NCBI RefSeq assembly: GCF_041296385.1
Contig: NW_027183591.1
Location: forward strand, 1 to 64,000
DNA: 64,000 nucleotides
Direction of reading: 5' to 3'
DNA from: Aphelocoma coerulescens
Taxonomy: Eukaryota > Chordata > Aves > Passeriformes > Corvidae
Part shown: positions 16,330 through 27,275 of the stretch, one piece after another
How positions within the stretch are numbered: the first letter of the stretch is position 1
Layout: every line of letters begins with the position of its first letter
Notes under the pieces: model-generated
Seen by the model: only the letters and a program-made list of their open reading frames with translations
Told to the model about the DNA's origin: nothing
The model's database searches: none
Made by a program: the position numbers and the translations under genes

Positions 16330-18846
16330 ATGGGACAAACTCACTCTGCCCATGACAGACATCTCTATAAACAACTTAAGTACTTACTAAGCTCCGGTCC
16401 AAGTCAATTACCTAAACAGGAGCTAAAAAACCTCTTAGAATGGACTCTGATTAATTTCCCAAATGCTGACCGTTCAGCCGTCTTTACAAGAGACTTCTGG
16501 GACACAGTTCGGGTTAAACTCTTTAATAATATCTCCCGCCGGGATTGGGCTGCCGCGGAGCTGGTCCCGGCTTGCAGAGCGCTCGTGGAGCTGTTTGCTG
16601 CGAAGGCGCCGCCCGCAGCAGCCACCTCGCCGGGTCCCGCTCCTGCTGCGAGCCCGCCCCTTGCCGCCGCGAGCCTGCAACCGGGCACGGCCCCCGCCCC
16701 GCCGCCGGACCTCACGGCTCCGGTACCCGCGGTCCAGCTGTCTCGTGCCGCCCCGCCCCACCCCCCCGCGGTCCCTGCACCGGTCACCCCTGCCCCACCG
16801 GACTCCACCGCCCCCCCCACCGCCCCCGTCATCTCCACCCCCACGGTCCCGTTAGTCCCTGCTGTCCCGCCTCTCGCGGCTCCGGTAGCCGCGGTCCGAC
16901 TGACTCGTGCCGCCCCGCCCCCCGCCCCCGCTGTCCTGGCAGCCGTCACCCCTGTCCCACCGGACCCTACGACCCCCTCCACCGCTCCCCCCATCCCCGC
17001 CCCCCCCATCCCGTTCCTCCCTGCTGCCCCGGCTCCCGCGGTCCCCGCCCTCGGCTCCAGCGTCTTCGCGGCCCCGTCCCTCGCTCCTCCCACCCCGTCC
17101 GCCAGCGCCTTCGCGGCCCCGCCCCCCGCCGATAGCCCCGCGGGGCCAGCGGCTGCTCCCCAGCCACCTACGGGTCCTACCGCTCCCCTAGCCGCGCCTG
17201 TTATGGCTGTAGCCACCATCATAGCCGGCCCCCCGCAAAGCCAGGCGGCGACCCTTCTTCCAGCCCCCCAGGTCCCCCTCGCCGCCACCGACACGGCGCC
17301 GGTGGTGGTCAACGTCCCGTCCGCGTCCGTGGGACACGGAGCGCCCCAGCCCCGCCAGCCACCTGGTGCCGGCGCTGCAGCGCCTACACAGATGGCTGCT
17401 GCCTCTCCCGTGCCTGCCGCTGCTCCAGCCCCGTCTCCTGGCACCGCCGCGCCGGCAGCCACACCAGCCCAGCCTGCAAACTCCCAGCGGCAGCACGCCG
17501 CGGTCCAGCCGCCGACTGGCCCACCGTTCGCCATGGCCCCACCGCAACATACTCCCGCCGCCTCCACGCCGGCCCTCCCGCCTCCCGCAGCCCCGGGATC
17601 GTCTCCTGCCGACGGGACAGCCCTGCCACCTCCCGCTCTCCCCGACACACAGACAGCGGCCATCACAGTCCGCCACGTTGACCTGATGGCGCAACCCACG
17701 CACGCTCACACTTCTCCAACCACAGCACTGCTCACGGAACTAGCTCCGCCACCGCCCCCCACGGCTTTCACCTCGCCTTCAATAGAGCCACCCGCACCCC
17801 CTCGCCCGCTGCCGCGGAGCCGGTTGCTCGCGGCCCCCCCGCCTCCTCGCCCGCCACCGCGGAGATCGGCAGTGCCATCGCCGCCCCCGCCGGGGCCCTC
17901 CGGCACCGCACAGCTGTATCCCTCGGCTACCGCCGCCCAGCAACATCCCTCCGCGCAGCTCAGCCTCGCCTCACAAGCCGCAAACAGGGGGGGAACGGAG
18001 GGCAGTGGTGCAGCTCCAGTGGCAGGGAAGACGGAGAGCCGCTCTGCCCGAGCTGATGCTTTAAATCTAACACCAGGAAACCCTGAAAAGCAGCCAGATT
18101 TGTTTGCAATGAGCCCCAGAGTCCCGCCAGCGAGCGGCTGGGATCTTGCAACCCATAAGGAGAAAACGAGTTCTGAGAGTTTGTTAGCGCTACTTTCTGA
18201 ATCAAAAAATCCTCCAAAGTGCTCAGATTATTCTCAATTAACAGATTGGCATGAAATAAGACTCCAAAGCTGTAAAGATGAAAGTCTATTAGCTAAGCCT
18301 GTGATAGCTAGCCAACAGCCTGACAGTCCCAAAACGTGGGTTCCCATCCCCACTCACGAAATTAAAGAACTAAGAAGGGCTGTAAGAGATAGTGGTATTT
18401 GCTCACCGTATCTTAAACAACTGCTAAAAAGTACCCTAAAAAGAACACATCAAACCCTAAAACGCATTTTAGATCAACAGAGAGGGGGAGAAGTCCAGGA
18501 TACACCTCAAAGGAGGTTGAACAAGGCTTTGTATGTTTACAATTTTTTGAATAGCTCTGCAGAAGAGCCTGATCCCCCCATTTATAGACATTTTTTGAAC
18601 AACAAAAAAGCAAAACTGAAAGAGCGCCCCCCAGTTTTGATTAAAAATCTAGACTCAGGAAAAATAGAAGGACCATACAATCTTATAATGTGGGGGAAGG
18701 GGTTTGCATGTGTTTCCACAGGTGAAGGAATCAAGTGGGTTCCAGCAAAAAACGTGAAGCCATACCTCGCATCAAAGCCTGCTGATGCCACCACACCAGC
18801 CAGTGACTCTGCAAGTGGAAGCCAGGAAGCAAGCACCCAGACCTGA
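16330..18846 (+). CDS. gag-delta-pol: Gag-integrase fusion protein (P2), 838 aa
   Basis: Protein identical to the P1 copy as far as I can read: matrix 1-92, Pro/Ala region, capsid start at W670, in-frame join at about 700-705, integrase C-terminus to 812. No frameshift or internal stop. Confidence 0.9.
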   Translation: MGQTHSAHDRHLYKQLKYLLSSGPSQLPKQELKNLLEWTLINFPNADRSAVFTRDFWDTVRVKLFNNISRRDWAAAELVPACRALVELFAAKAPPAAATSPGPAPAASPPLAAASLQPGTAPAPPPDLTAPVPAVQLSRAAPPHPPAVPAPVTPAPPDSTAPPTAPVISTPTVPLVPAVPPLAAPVAAVRLTRAAPPPAPAVLAAVTPVPPDPTTPSTAPPIPAPPIPFLPAAPAPAVPALGSSVFAAPSLAPPTPSASAFAAPPPADSPAGPAAAPQPPTGPTAPLAAPVMAVATIIAGPPQSQAATLLPAPQVPLAATDTAPVVVNVPSASVGHGAPQPRQPPGAGAAAPTQMAAASPVPAAAPAPSPGTAAPAATPAQPANSQRQHAAVQPPTGPPFAMAPPQHTPAASTPALPPPAAPGSSPADGTALPPPALPDTQTAAITVRHVDLMAQPTHAHTSPTTALLTELAPPPPPTAFTSPSIEPPAPPRPLPRSRLLAAPPPPRPPPRRSAVPSPPPPGPSGTAQLYPSATAAQQHPSAQLSLASQAANRGGTEGSGAAPVAGKTESRSARADALNLTPGNPEKQPDLFAMSPRVPPASGWDLATHKEKTSSESLLALLSESKNPPKCSDYSQLTDWHEIRLQSCKDESLLAKPVIASQQPDSPKTWVPIPTHEIKELRRAVRDSGICSPYLKQLLKSTLKRTHQTLKRILDQQRGGEVQDTPQRRLNKALYVYNFLNSSAEEPDPPIYRHFLNNKKAKLKERPPVLIKNLDSGKIEGPYNLIMWGKGFACVSTGEGIKWVPAKNVKPYLASKPADATTPASDSASGSQEASTQT

Positions 18847-18900
18847 ACTGCGCAGAATCACCAGAAGAAAGTGATCTGCCAAAAACAGCTCAAGAAAAGA

Positions 18901-20259
18901 ATGGAGTTTTCTCATTTGCGCGCGTGCATGTTGCTTTTATTCTTTTGTTTTAGTTTTTGTAGTGAAGCTTTACCTGTGAATCAACCAAAGACAAATGTCT
19001 GGGTTGCTTTAGCCAAATCCGCAGGCTCCGATACCATCTGTCTATCTGACACAAGCCCTGACAAACCTTTTTCAACCTGTTTAGTTGGAGTACCTCTTCC
19101 AGAAGGTTTTGATAATATTACTCTTGATAAGTATTGGCCATATGACGATCATCATGTATCTCCAACTCCCAGCCATAGACACCAAACTTATATTGATAAT
19201 TCTAAAATTGATAAATCTGACCTTCAAGAGCTAGAAATCCTAGGTTCGTTAACTATGGATACCTGCTATTTCTTTCACTTTCAAGGAGAAAACGGTCCCC
19301 ATTTAAATGTTACCCCATATCACCCAGCTTATAGCAATGTAACTTCTTGGTGTAGTCAAGTTAAGCTTCTTATATATGACGAACCTCATGCAGATCGTTT
19401 TAGCAAACTTCCTATTCGATTCCCCAGAGGAATTTGGCTCATCTGTGGAGACAGGGCCTGGCAAGGTATACCTTCAAAAATAGATGGTGGCCCTTGTGCT
19501 CTGGGACAACTTACAATTATTGCTCCCAGTGTCAAAGAGGTAATCAAAAAGAAAAGCAGAAAGATCAGATCTTCCTGGGGACATCAGTACGATAGTGACT
19601 GTGATAGTGACTTCCACCCTTGGAACTCTGGAAAATCAATTGTTGCAAGCATTTTTCTACCTCAGTTAAGCTCCTCAATTGCTTTAAAACAGTTAAACAA
19701 GTTGGGATGTTGGCTCAGCAAGGAGGTAAATGCCACCTCTACTATGATCAGTGATCTGTTAACCGATGAAGAGGCAGTCAGACATGCCACTTTACAAAAT
19801 AGAGCTGCCGTTGATTATCTTTTATTAGCACATGGGCACGGCTGTGAAGATTTTGAAGGATTATGCTGTATGAACTTATCCGATCATTCTGTTTCCATTC
19901 ACAAACAGCTACAAAACCTAAAGGATCTAGCTAACCAAATTAGAACAGATGACCCGTCTTGGCTGGACAGTTTGTTTGATGATTGGAGCTTTGCACCTTG
20001 GCTAAGGGAACTCTGTAAAATAGGCTTGATTATTCTAGTAGTAATAATTATAGTTTTAGTAGCAGTACCTTGTATGCTTCAGTGTGTGCAAAAAATAACG
20101 AGTAGGACTGTATCTAATATCTTAGTTGTTCATCAGAACGGGGGAGATGTTGGGGAAGATGAAACAGGAAAGCCTTATAAATATGATTGCCTAACAAAAG
20201 ATTCTGGGAATATGAAAACTGTGAGCGACATCGAAATGAAGGCCATCTTTGAGATATAG
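18901..20259 (+). CDS. env: Envelope glycoprotein (P2), 452 aa
   Basis: Intact copy starting at its own ATG; no amino-acid change from P1 seen. The final 37 codons lie in the 3' LTR, but the LTR variant at 20314 is downstream of the stop and does not alter the protein. Confidence 0.9.
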   Translation: MEFSHLRACMLLLFFCFSFCSEALPVNQPKTNVWVALAKSAGSDTICLSDTSPDKPFSTCLVGVPLPEGFDNITLDKYWPYDDHHVSPTPSHRHQTYIDNSKIDKSDLQELEILGSLTMDTCYFFHFQGENGPHLNVTPYHPAYSNVTSWCSQVKLLIYDEPHADRFSKLPIRFPRGIWLICGDRAWQGIPSKIDGGPCALGQLTIIAPSVKEVIKKKSRKIRSSWGHQYDSDCDSDFHPWNSGKSIVASIFLPQLSSSIALKQLNKLGCWLSKEVNATSTMISDLLTDEEAVRHATLQNRAAVDYLLLAHGHGCEDFEGLCCMNLSDHSVSIHKQLQNLKDLANQIRTDDPSWLDSLFDDWSFAPWLRELCKIGLIILVVIIIVLVAVPCMLQCVQKITSRTVSNILVVHQNGGDVGEDETGKPYKYDCLTKDSGNMKTVSDIEMKAIFEI

Positions 20260-20979
20260 AGTCTTAGTTACTGAACAACTGGAAAACAATGGTATAGCCG
20301 GCTGAAGGTAATCTCCTCTTGATTGAACAATACCCTCTGCTTGCAGACAGGTCCAAGGGTCAGAGCAGACCCTACTAGCTCAGCAGAAGGGGTCCAAAGA
20401 GTAGTTTTTAGAAGTTAAAATGTAACACTCTATGGTAATGTAAGAACTCTTATAGGCTGTATGTAAATGCTATAGGATTTGTACCTTGTATTAGATTGGC
20501 TACTGAGAATTAGAATATTCACTACAGAAGATGATTTATTGTATTGTAACAAGCTCCTCGCTCTCTTAACTCCTCTCCTCTTAGTAATGCTCTTCTCCTC
20601 TTAGTAACGCTCTTAGTAACTCTCTTAGTAGCTCTCTTAGTAATGCTCTTCTCCTCTTAGTAGCTCTCTTAGTAACTCTCTTGCTCTTCTTCTTCCTCTT
20701 AATTCAGCTCTCCTCTTAGTTTGTCTCTCTTGCTCTTTACACTCTTAGCTCTCAGCCTCTTGCTCTAGCTCTCTCGCTCACTCTCTCTCCCTCTCTTACA
20801 CCTTGGGCCTGCTTGGAGCTGCAGCTGGCAGCTCTAAGCAGTGCCCCTGTACCCACGCCCTCTGCAATAAACTGCATGCTCCAAAGACCTGCTTATAGAG
20901 ATCTCTCGTCGCCGTCCATCTCCAGCCGGGCCCGACCGAACCCACACCCTCATCACCATCATCGCCATCAATTTCGACA
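20148..20979 (+). repeat. P2 3' LTR
   Basis: 832 bp with T at 20314, a variant shared only with the P4 3' LTR. Confidence 0.95.
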
Positions 20980-23252
20980 TTTGTGATGCTGGGGAACTAC
21001 AAGGAAGCCTGGCTCCTCTGTGACACCACCACAGAAGCTCAGGGGAGCCCTGGAGACCGTGCTGATGCTATTGAACCTGATGCAACCCTGCCTCCTCTGT
21101 GACACCACAGAAGCTCTTGGAGCCCTGGAGACCGTGCTGATGCTATGGAACCTGATGCAACCCTGCCTCCTCTGTGACACCACAGAACCTCTGGGAGCCC
21201 TGGAGACCGTGCTGATGCTATGGAACCTGATGCAACCCTGCCTCCACTGTGACACCACAGAAGCTCAGGGAGCCCTGGAGACTGTGGTGATGCTATGGAA
21301 CCTGATGCAACCCTGCCTCCACTGTGACACCACAGAACCTCTGGGAGCCCTGGAGACCGTGCTGATGCTATGGAACCTGATGCAACCCTGCCTCCACTGT
21401 GACACCACAGAAGCTCGGGGAGCTCTGCAGACCGTGGGGATGCTGGCGAAGCTGACGGAACCCTGGGCACCACAGTGACGCTATGGAACCTGGTGGAACC
21501 GAGGGGCCACAGTGACACTGTGGGGCCTTTTGGAAGCAACAGGACCCTGGTGGGAAGCCACGGGATGATTAATCCTGCACGAACCTGCTCCAGGTGGGCT
21601 CCTCTCTCCCGGCTTCCACAGGTGCTGCTAGGATCCCACTCCGGCACTGGCTTGGCACGGGCTCACGGCTTCCTTTGGCAATGGCTCTGCTCCAGGATGG
21701 CATGCTGCAGAGAATGCAGGTAGATTTTGTGCTCACTCCTGGCATGCAGCTGGACAATAAAGCCTGATCCAGCCCCCCCTCAGCATATGTCCGGCTCTGG
21801 CATTGGGGCGGGGCAACTTTGGGAGCAGCCCCAGCCCTGCTCCTGCTCCCGGCTGGGCACCCAGCTGCTGGGACACAGGTGTGTCCTGATGCCACCGTCT
21901 ACTCCTTTGAGAAGGGGAGGACAGAGTGCATCAGGGAGTTTGGTGTGGCTTACATGCGGCAAGGAGAAGGTGCAGCCCCAAACTGGCTTTCACTTCTAGA
22001 ACCTTTTGCTATTGCGGGAGCAGCTGCTGGAGCTTTTCAACCGAGCTGCAAGAGTGAAAAGTGTGATGGCATGTCTATCTGAGAAGGAAGGTTCGGTGCC
22101 GCAGCCTGTTGTGCACAATTTATATGCTGATAAGAGAAGGGGGTGCTTTTGGAACGTTTTCCTTCCTGACACTTCTGTCTCTGTGAGCTTTAGCTGCTTG
22201 GACTCAGGGATACCGAAGGTATGTGAAAGTGACTGGGATGCGAGAATCATGTTGCACAGGGAACAGGGAAGGTCAGCAAATGTTTCCTGTCCTGGCACAT
22301 CTCTCAGTCTGAACTGCAGCTGCAGATGCTTCACTTCCGCCAAGGACTCTGCCACCTTGAGAGAAGGATGCGCTCTATGGAGTTGAGAAAGAAAGTGCGT
22401 CTCACTAGCTTCTTTCCTCTACTTCATAGACAGCAAAGGGGCTATGAAAGGCAGCACTGGCTTTTTGTTCTAGGACTTCTTCTTTACAAGCAGCTGCTGG
22501 ATGTTTGGAAGGGGGTTTGGGATATGCAAAAATGAGAGGCTAAGATGGTAAGAGGGTAAGATGGAAGTCATCTGGCAAAAGCAGAGCTCACAAAAGGGCC
22601 AGCTGAGAAAGCTCTTGCTGCCTACAACTTCAACTGCACCCCTCAAAGCAGCAGCACACATGCTGCTCTCGGCACTTTCCTTCTCAGCTCTACGCACCAT
22701 CCTAAGCCTTGCCTCTCCCACACTCAGGATCCAAAGACAACGGCACCAGGGACTGCTCACACACTAAAGGCACCAGGACAAAAGGCTCACCAGCTTGGCC
22801 TTTGCATTCCCGCTGACAGCTCCACAGCTTGAACCCAGAGAACTGCCTGCTGCCAACAGCCTTTCCAATCACTCTGAGCACCTCATGACAAGGAGTGTGG
22901 GGAATGAATCTCCAGCAGCCTCCTGCCCCAGGCTGTCCCCCGGGAGCAGCCCTGCTCCAGGCCGTGACTGCCACCTGCACAGCCAAAGGACCCAGAGCCG
23001 GTGTTACACACCACGGCTGTGCCTGGCACAGAGACACCAGTGGCCACACAAGTGGCCATGGCACTGTCCACACACAGTCCCTGCTGCTGCTCCCCCAGCC
23101 GCTGGCACCAACTCCCAGCCACCCACTCCTAAAGCCACGGGGCCCACTGGGACACTGCGGGGGCTCGTGGAAGCCAGCGGCCATTGTGACACAGCGGGGC
23201 TGCACAGAGCCCACGGTGCTTTGTGACCCGTGGCTCCCAGGAGAGCCTTTGT
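20980..23252 (+). repeat. Host unit A2 between P2 and P3
   Basis: 2,273 bp. It has the virus-linked marks in its left part but the H0-H2-type A in CCAGCTGAG near 22606, unlike all other virus-linked units: a mosaic, best explained by gene conversion or unequal exchange. Confidence 0.95.
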
Positions 23253-24084
23253 TGTTGGGGAAGATGAAACAGGAAAGCCTTATAAATATGATTGCCTAAC
23301 AAAAGATTCTGGGAATATGAAAACTGTGAGCGACATCGAAATGAAGGCCATCTTTGAGATATAGAGTCTTAGTTACTGAACAACTGGAAAACAATGGTAT
23401 AGCCGGCTGAAGGTAATCCCCTCTTGATTGAACAATACCCTCTGCTTGCAGACAGGTCCAAGGGTCAGAGCAGACCCTACTAGCTCAGCAGAAGGGGTCC
23501 AAAGAGTAGTTTTTAGAAGTTAAAATGTAACACTCTATGGTAATGTAAGAACTCTTATAGGCTGTATGTAAATGCTATAGGATTTGTACCTTGTATTAGA
23601 TTGGCTACTGAGAATTAGAATATTCACTACAGAAGATGATTTATTGTATTGTAACAAGCTCCTCGCTCTCTTAACTCCTCTCCTCTTAGTAATGCTCTTC
23701 TCCTCTTAGTAACGCTCTTAGTAACTCTCTTAGTAGCTCTCTTAGTAATGCTCTTCTCCTCTTAGTAGCTCTCTTAGTAACTCTCTTGCTCTTCTTCTTC
23801 CTCTTAATTCAGCTCTCCTCTTAGTTTGTCTCTCTTGCTCTTTACACTCTTAGCTCTCAGCCTCTTGCTCTAGCTCTCTCGCTCACTCTCTCTCCCTCTC
23901 TTACACCTTGGGCCTGCTTGGAGCTGCAGCTGGCAGCTCTAAGCAGTGCCCCTGTACCCACGCCCTCTGCAATAAACTGCATGCTCCAAAGACCTGCTTA
24001 TAGAGATCTCTCGTCGCCGTCCATCTCCAGCCGGGCCCGACCGAACCCACACCCTCATCACCATCATCGCCATCAATTTCGACA
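23253..24084 (+). repeat. P3 5' LTR
   Basis: 832 bp; primer binding site follows at 24088. Confidence 0.95.
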
Positions 24085-24192
24085 AACTGGCGCCCAAACG
24101 TGAGTGAAGGCCTGATTCAGCTTCTTCCACCTGTGAGAGACTTCGCCATGGACGGTAACTAAAAGACCAGTTATAGCCACCTGGAACGTGTC

Positions 24193-24595
24193 GTGAGCAC
24201 GGCATACCGTTGCTGCGCAGCGTAAAAGCCGGAGCTCTATAACTCTGCCGAGGCAGCCCTCGAGCACGGGGAGCCGTTACTTCGTAGCAATTACCTGGAG
24301 CTCTCGGAGGGAGGAAATTGCCTGGCAGTCCTCGAGCACAGACGGCCACTGCTGCGCAGCGGTTACCTGGAGCTCTTTGAGGAAGTTTGCCGTGGTACCC
24401 CTCGAGCACGGACACGCTGCTAAGCAGTGCAGACCGGAGCTCTTAGGAGGGATCCAGCCGCGCGCCCGAGCACAGGCGGGTATTGCTCAGCACCGCCCGC
24501 GCTGGAGCTCTGAGTGGAGACACCTGCGAGGTCCCGAGCACGGAAAGCCGTTGCCAAGCGACGCCTGAAACCGGAGCTCTGAGGAGGGACCCGAC
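24193..24595 (+). repeat. P3 leader hairpin-repeat array
   Basis: Six-copy block of the P1 type (C at the base matching 7499). Confidence 0.7.
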
Positions 24596-24704
24596 AGCAG
24601 CGTCCTGAGCGCCGTGTGGAGAGCCTGGCCAGCCCCCCACGACGGACTTCTGATTAAGGACCCTGCCCCCTGCGACATCTAGGTGAGTATCATACTGGTC
24701 AATA

Positions 24705-27221
24705 ATGGGACAAACTCACTCTGCCCATGACAGACATCTCTATAAACAACTTAAGTACTTACTAAGCTCCGGTCCAAGTCAATTACCTAAACAGGAGCTA
24801 AAAAACCTCTTAGAATGGACTCTGATTAATTTCCCAAATGCTGACCGTTCAGCCGTCTTTACAAGAGACTTCTGGGACACAGTTCGGGTTAAACTCTTTA
24901 ATAATATCTCCCGCCGGGATTGGGCTGCCGCGGAGCTGGTCCCGGCTTGCAGAGCGCTCGTGGAGCTGTTTGCTGCGAAGGCGCCGCCCGCAGCAGCCAC
25001 CTCGCCGGGTCCCGCTCCTGCTGCGAGCCCGCCCCTTGCCGCCGCGAGCCTGCAACCGGGCACGGCCCCCGCCCCGCCGCCGGACCTCACGGCTCCGGTA
25101 CCCGCGGTCCAGCTGTCTCGTGCCGCCCCGCCCCACCCCCCCGCGGTCCCTGCACCGGTCACCCCTGCCCCACCGGACTCCACCGCCCCCCCCACCGCCC
25201 CCGTCATCTCCACCCCCACGGTCCCGTTAGTCCCTGCTGTCCCGCCTCTCGCGGCTCCGGTAGCCGCGGTCCGACTGACTCGTGCCGCCCCGCCCCCCGC
25301 CCCCGCTGTCCTGGCAGCCGTCACCCCTGTCCCACCGGACCCTACGACCCCCTCCACCGCTCCCCCCATCCCCGCCCCCCCCATCCCGTTCCTCCCTGCT
25401 GCCCCGGCTCCCGCGGTCCCCGCCCTCGGCTCCAGCGTCTTCGCGGCCCCGTCCCTCGCTCCTCCCACCCCGTCCGCCAGCGCCTTCGCGGCCCCGCCCC
25501 CCGCCGATAGCCCCGCGGGGCCAGCGGCTGCTCCCCAGCCACCTACGGGTCCTACCGCTCCCCTAGCCGCGCCTGTTATGGCTGTAGCCACCATCATAGC
25601 CGGCCCCCCGCAAAGCCAGGCGGCGACCCTTCTTCCAGCCCCCCAGGTCCCCCTCGCCGCCACCGACACGGCGCCGGTGGTGGTCAACGTCCCGTCCGCG
25701 TCCGTGGGACACGGAGCGCCCCAGCCCCGCCAGCCACCTGGTGCCGGCGCTGCAGCGCCTACACAGATGGCTGCTGCCTCTCCCGTGCCTGCCGCTGCTC
25801 CAGCCCCGTCTCCTGGCACCGCCGCGCCGGCAGCCACACCAGCCCAGCCTGCAAACTCCCAGCGGCAGCACGCCGCGGTCCAGCCGCCGACTGGCCCACC
25901 GTTCGCCATGGCCCCACCGCAACATACTCCTGCCGCCTCCACGCCGGCCCTCCCGCCTCCCGCAGCCCCGGGATCGTCTCCTGCCGACGGGACAGCCCTG
26001 CCACCTCCCGCTCTCCCCGACACACAGACAGCGGCCATCACAGTCCGCCACGTTGACCTGATGGCGCAACCCACGCACGCTCACACTTCTCCAACCACAG
26101 CACTGCTCACGGAACTAGCTCCGCCACCGCCCCCCACGGCTTTCACCTCGCCTTCAATAGAGCCACCCGCACCCCCTCGCCCGCTGCCGCGGAGCCGGTT
26201 GCTCGCGGCCCCCCCGCCTCCTCGCCCGCCACCGCGGAGATCGGCAGTGCCATCGCCGCCCCCGCCGGGGCCCTCCGGCACCGCACAGCTGTATCCCTCG
26301 GCTACCGCCGCCCAGCAACATCCCTCCGCGCAGCTCAGCCTCGCCTCACAAGCCGCAAACAGGGGGGGAACGGAGGGCAGTGGTGCAGCTCCAGTGGCAG
26401 GGAAGACGGAGAGCCGCTCTGCCCGAGCTGATGCTTTAAATCTAACACCAGGAAACCCTGAAAAGCAGCCAGATTTGTTTGCAATGAGCCCCAGAGTCCC
26501 GCCAGCGAGCGGCTGGGATCTTGCAACCCATAAGGAGAAAACGAGTTCTGAGAGTTTGTTAGCGCTACTTTCTGAATCAAAAAATCCTCCAAAGTGCTCA
26601 GATTATTCTCAATTAACAGATTGGCATGAAATAAGACTCCAAAGCTGTAAAGATGAAAGTCTATTAGCTAAGCCTGTGATAGCTAGCCAACAGCCTGACA
26701 GTCCCAAAACGTGGGTTCCCATCCCCACTCACGAAATTAAAGAACTAAGAAGGGCTGTAAGAGATAGTGGTATTTGCTCACCGTATCTTAAACAACTGCT
26801 AAAAAGTACCCTAAAAAGAACACATCAAACCCTAAAACGCATTTTAGATCAACAGAGAGGGGGAGAAGTCCAGGATACACCTCAAAGGAGGTTGAACAAG
26901 GCTTTGTATGTTTACAATTTTTTGAATAGCTCTGCAGAAGAGCCTGATCCCCCCATTTATAGACATTTTTTGAACAACAAAAAAGCAAAACTGAAAGAGC
27001 GCCCCCCAGTTTTGATTAAAAATCTAGACTCAGGAAAAATAGAAGGACCATACAATCTTATAATGTGGGGGAAGGGGTTTGCATGTGTTTCCACAGGTGA
27101 AGGAATCAAGTGGGTTCCAGCAAAAAACGTGAAGCCATACCTCGCATCAAAGCCTGCTGATGCCACCACACCAGCCAGTGACTCTGCAAGTGGAAGCCAG
27201 GAAGCAAGCACCCAGACCTGA
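24705..27221 (+). CDS. gag-delta-pol: Gag-integrase fusion protein (P3), 838 aa
   Basis: Same protein as in P1. Its only nucleotide difference found is a silent CCC to CCT proline codon at 25929-25931 in the Pro/Ala-rich region. Confidence 0.9.
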   Translation: MGQTHSAHDRHLYKQLKYLLSSGPSQLPKQELKNLLEWTLINFPNADRSAVFTRDFWDTVRVKLFNNISRRDWAAAELVPACRALVELFAAKAPPAAATSPGPAPAASPPLAAASLQPGTAPAPPPDLTAPVPAVQLSRAAPPHPPAVPAPVTPAPPDSTAPPTAPVISTPTVPLVPAVPPLAAPVAAVRLTRAAPPPAPAVLAAVTPVPPDPTTPSTAPPIPAPPIPFLPAAPAPAVPALGSSVFAAPSLAPPTPSASAFAAPPPADSPAGPAAAPQPPTGPTAPLAAPVMAVATIIAGPPQSQAATLLPAPQVPLAATDTAPVVVNVPSASVGHGAPQPRQPPGAGAAAPTQMAAASPVPAAAPAPSPGTAAPAATPAQPANSQRQHAAVQPPTGPPFAMAPPQHTPAASTPALPPPAAPGSSPADGTALPPPALPDTQTAAITVRHVDLMAQPTHAHTSPTTALLTELAPPPPPTAFTSPSIEPPAPPRPLPRSRLLAAPPPPRPPPRRSAVPSPPPPGPSGTAQLYPSATAAQQHPSAQLSLASQAANRGGTEGSGAAPVAGKTESRSARADALNLTPGNPEKQPDLFAMSPRVPPASGWDLATHKEKTSSESLLALLSESKNPPKCSDYSQLTDWHEIRLQSCKDESLLAKPVIASQQPDSPKTWVPIPTHEIKELRRAVRDSGICSPYLKQLLKSTLKRTHQTLKRILDQQRGGEVQDTPQRRLNKALYVYNFLNSSAEEPDPPIYRHFLNNKKAKLKERPPVLIKNLDSGKIEGPYNLIMWGKGFACVSTGEGIKWVPAKNVKPYLASKPADATTPASDSASGSQEASTQT

Positions 27222-27275
27222 ACTGCGCAGAATCACCAGAAGAAAGTGATCTGCCAAAAACAGCTCAAGAAAAGA

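Larger units (their letters stand above)
14878..20979 (+). mobile_element. Provirus P2
   Basis: Same 6,102-bp structure as P1, exactly 8,375 bp further on. The one difference I found is C to T at 20314 in the 3' LTR, which its own 5' LTR lacks (C at 15044). P4 has the same change at the same LTR position. Confidence 0.95.
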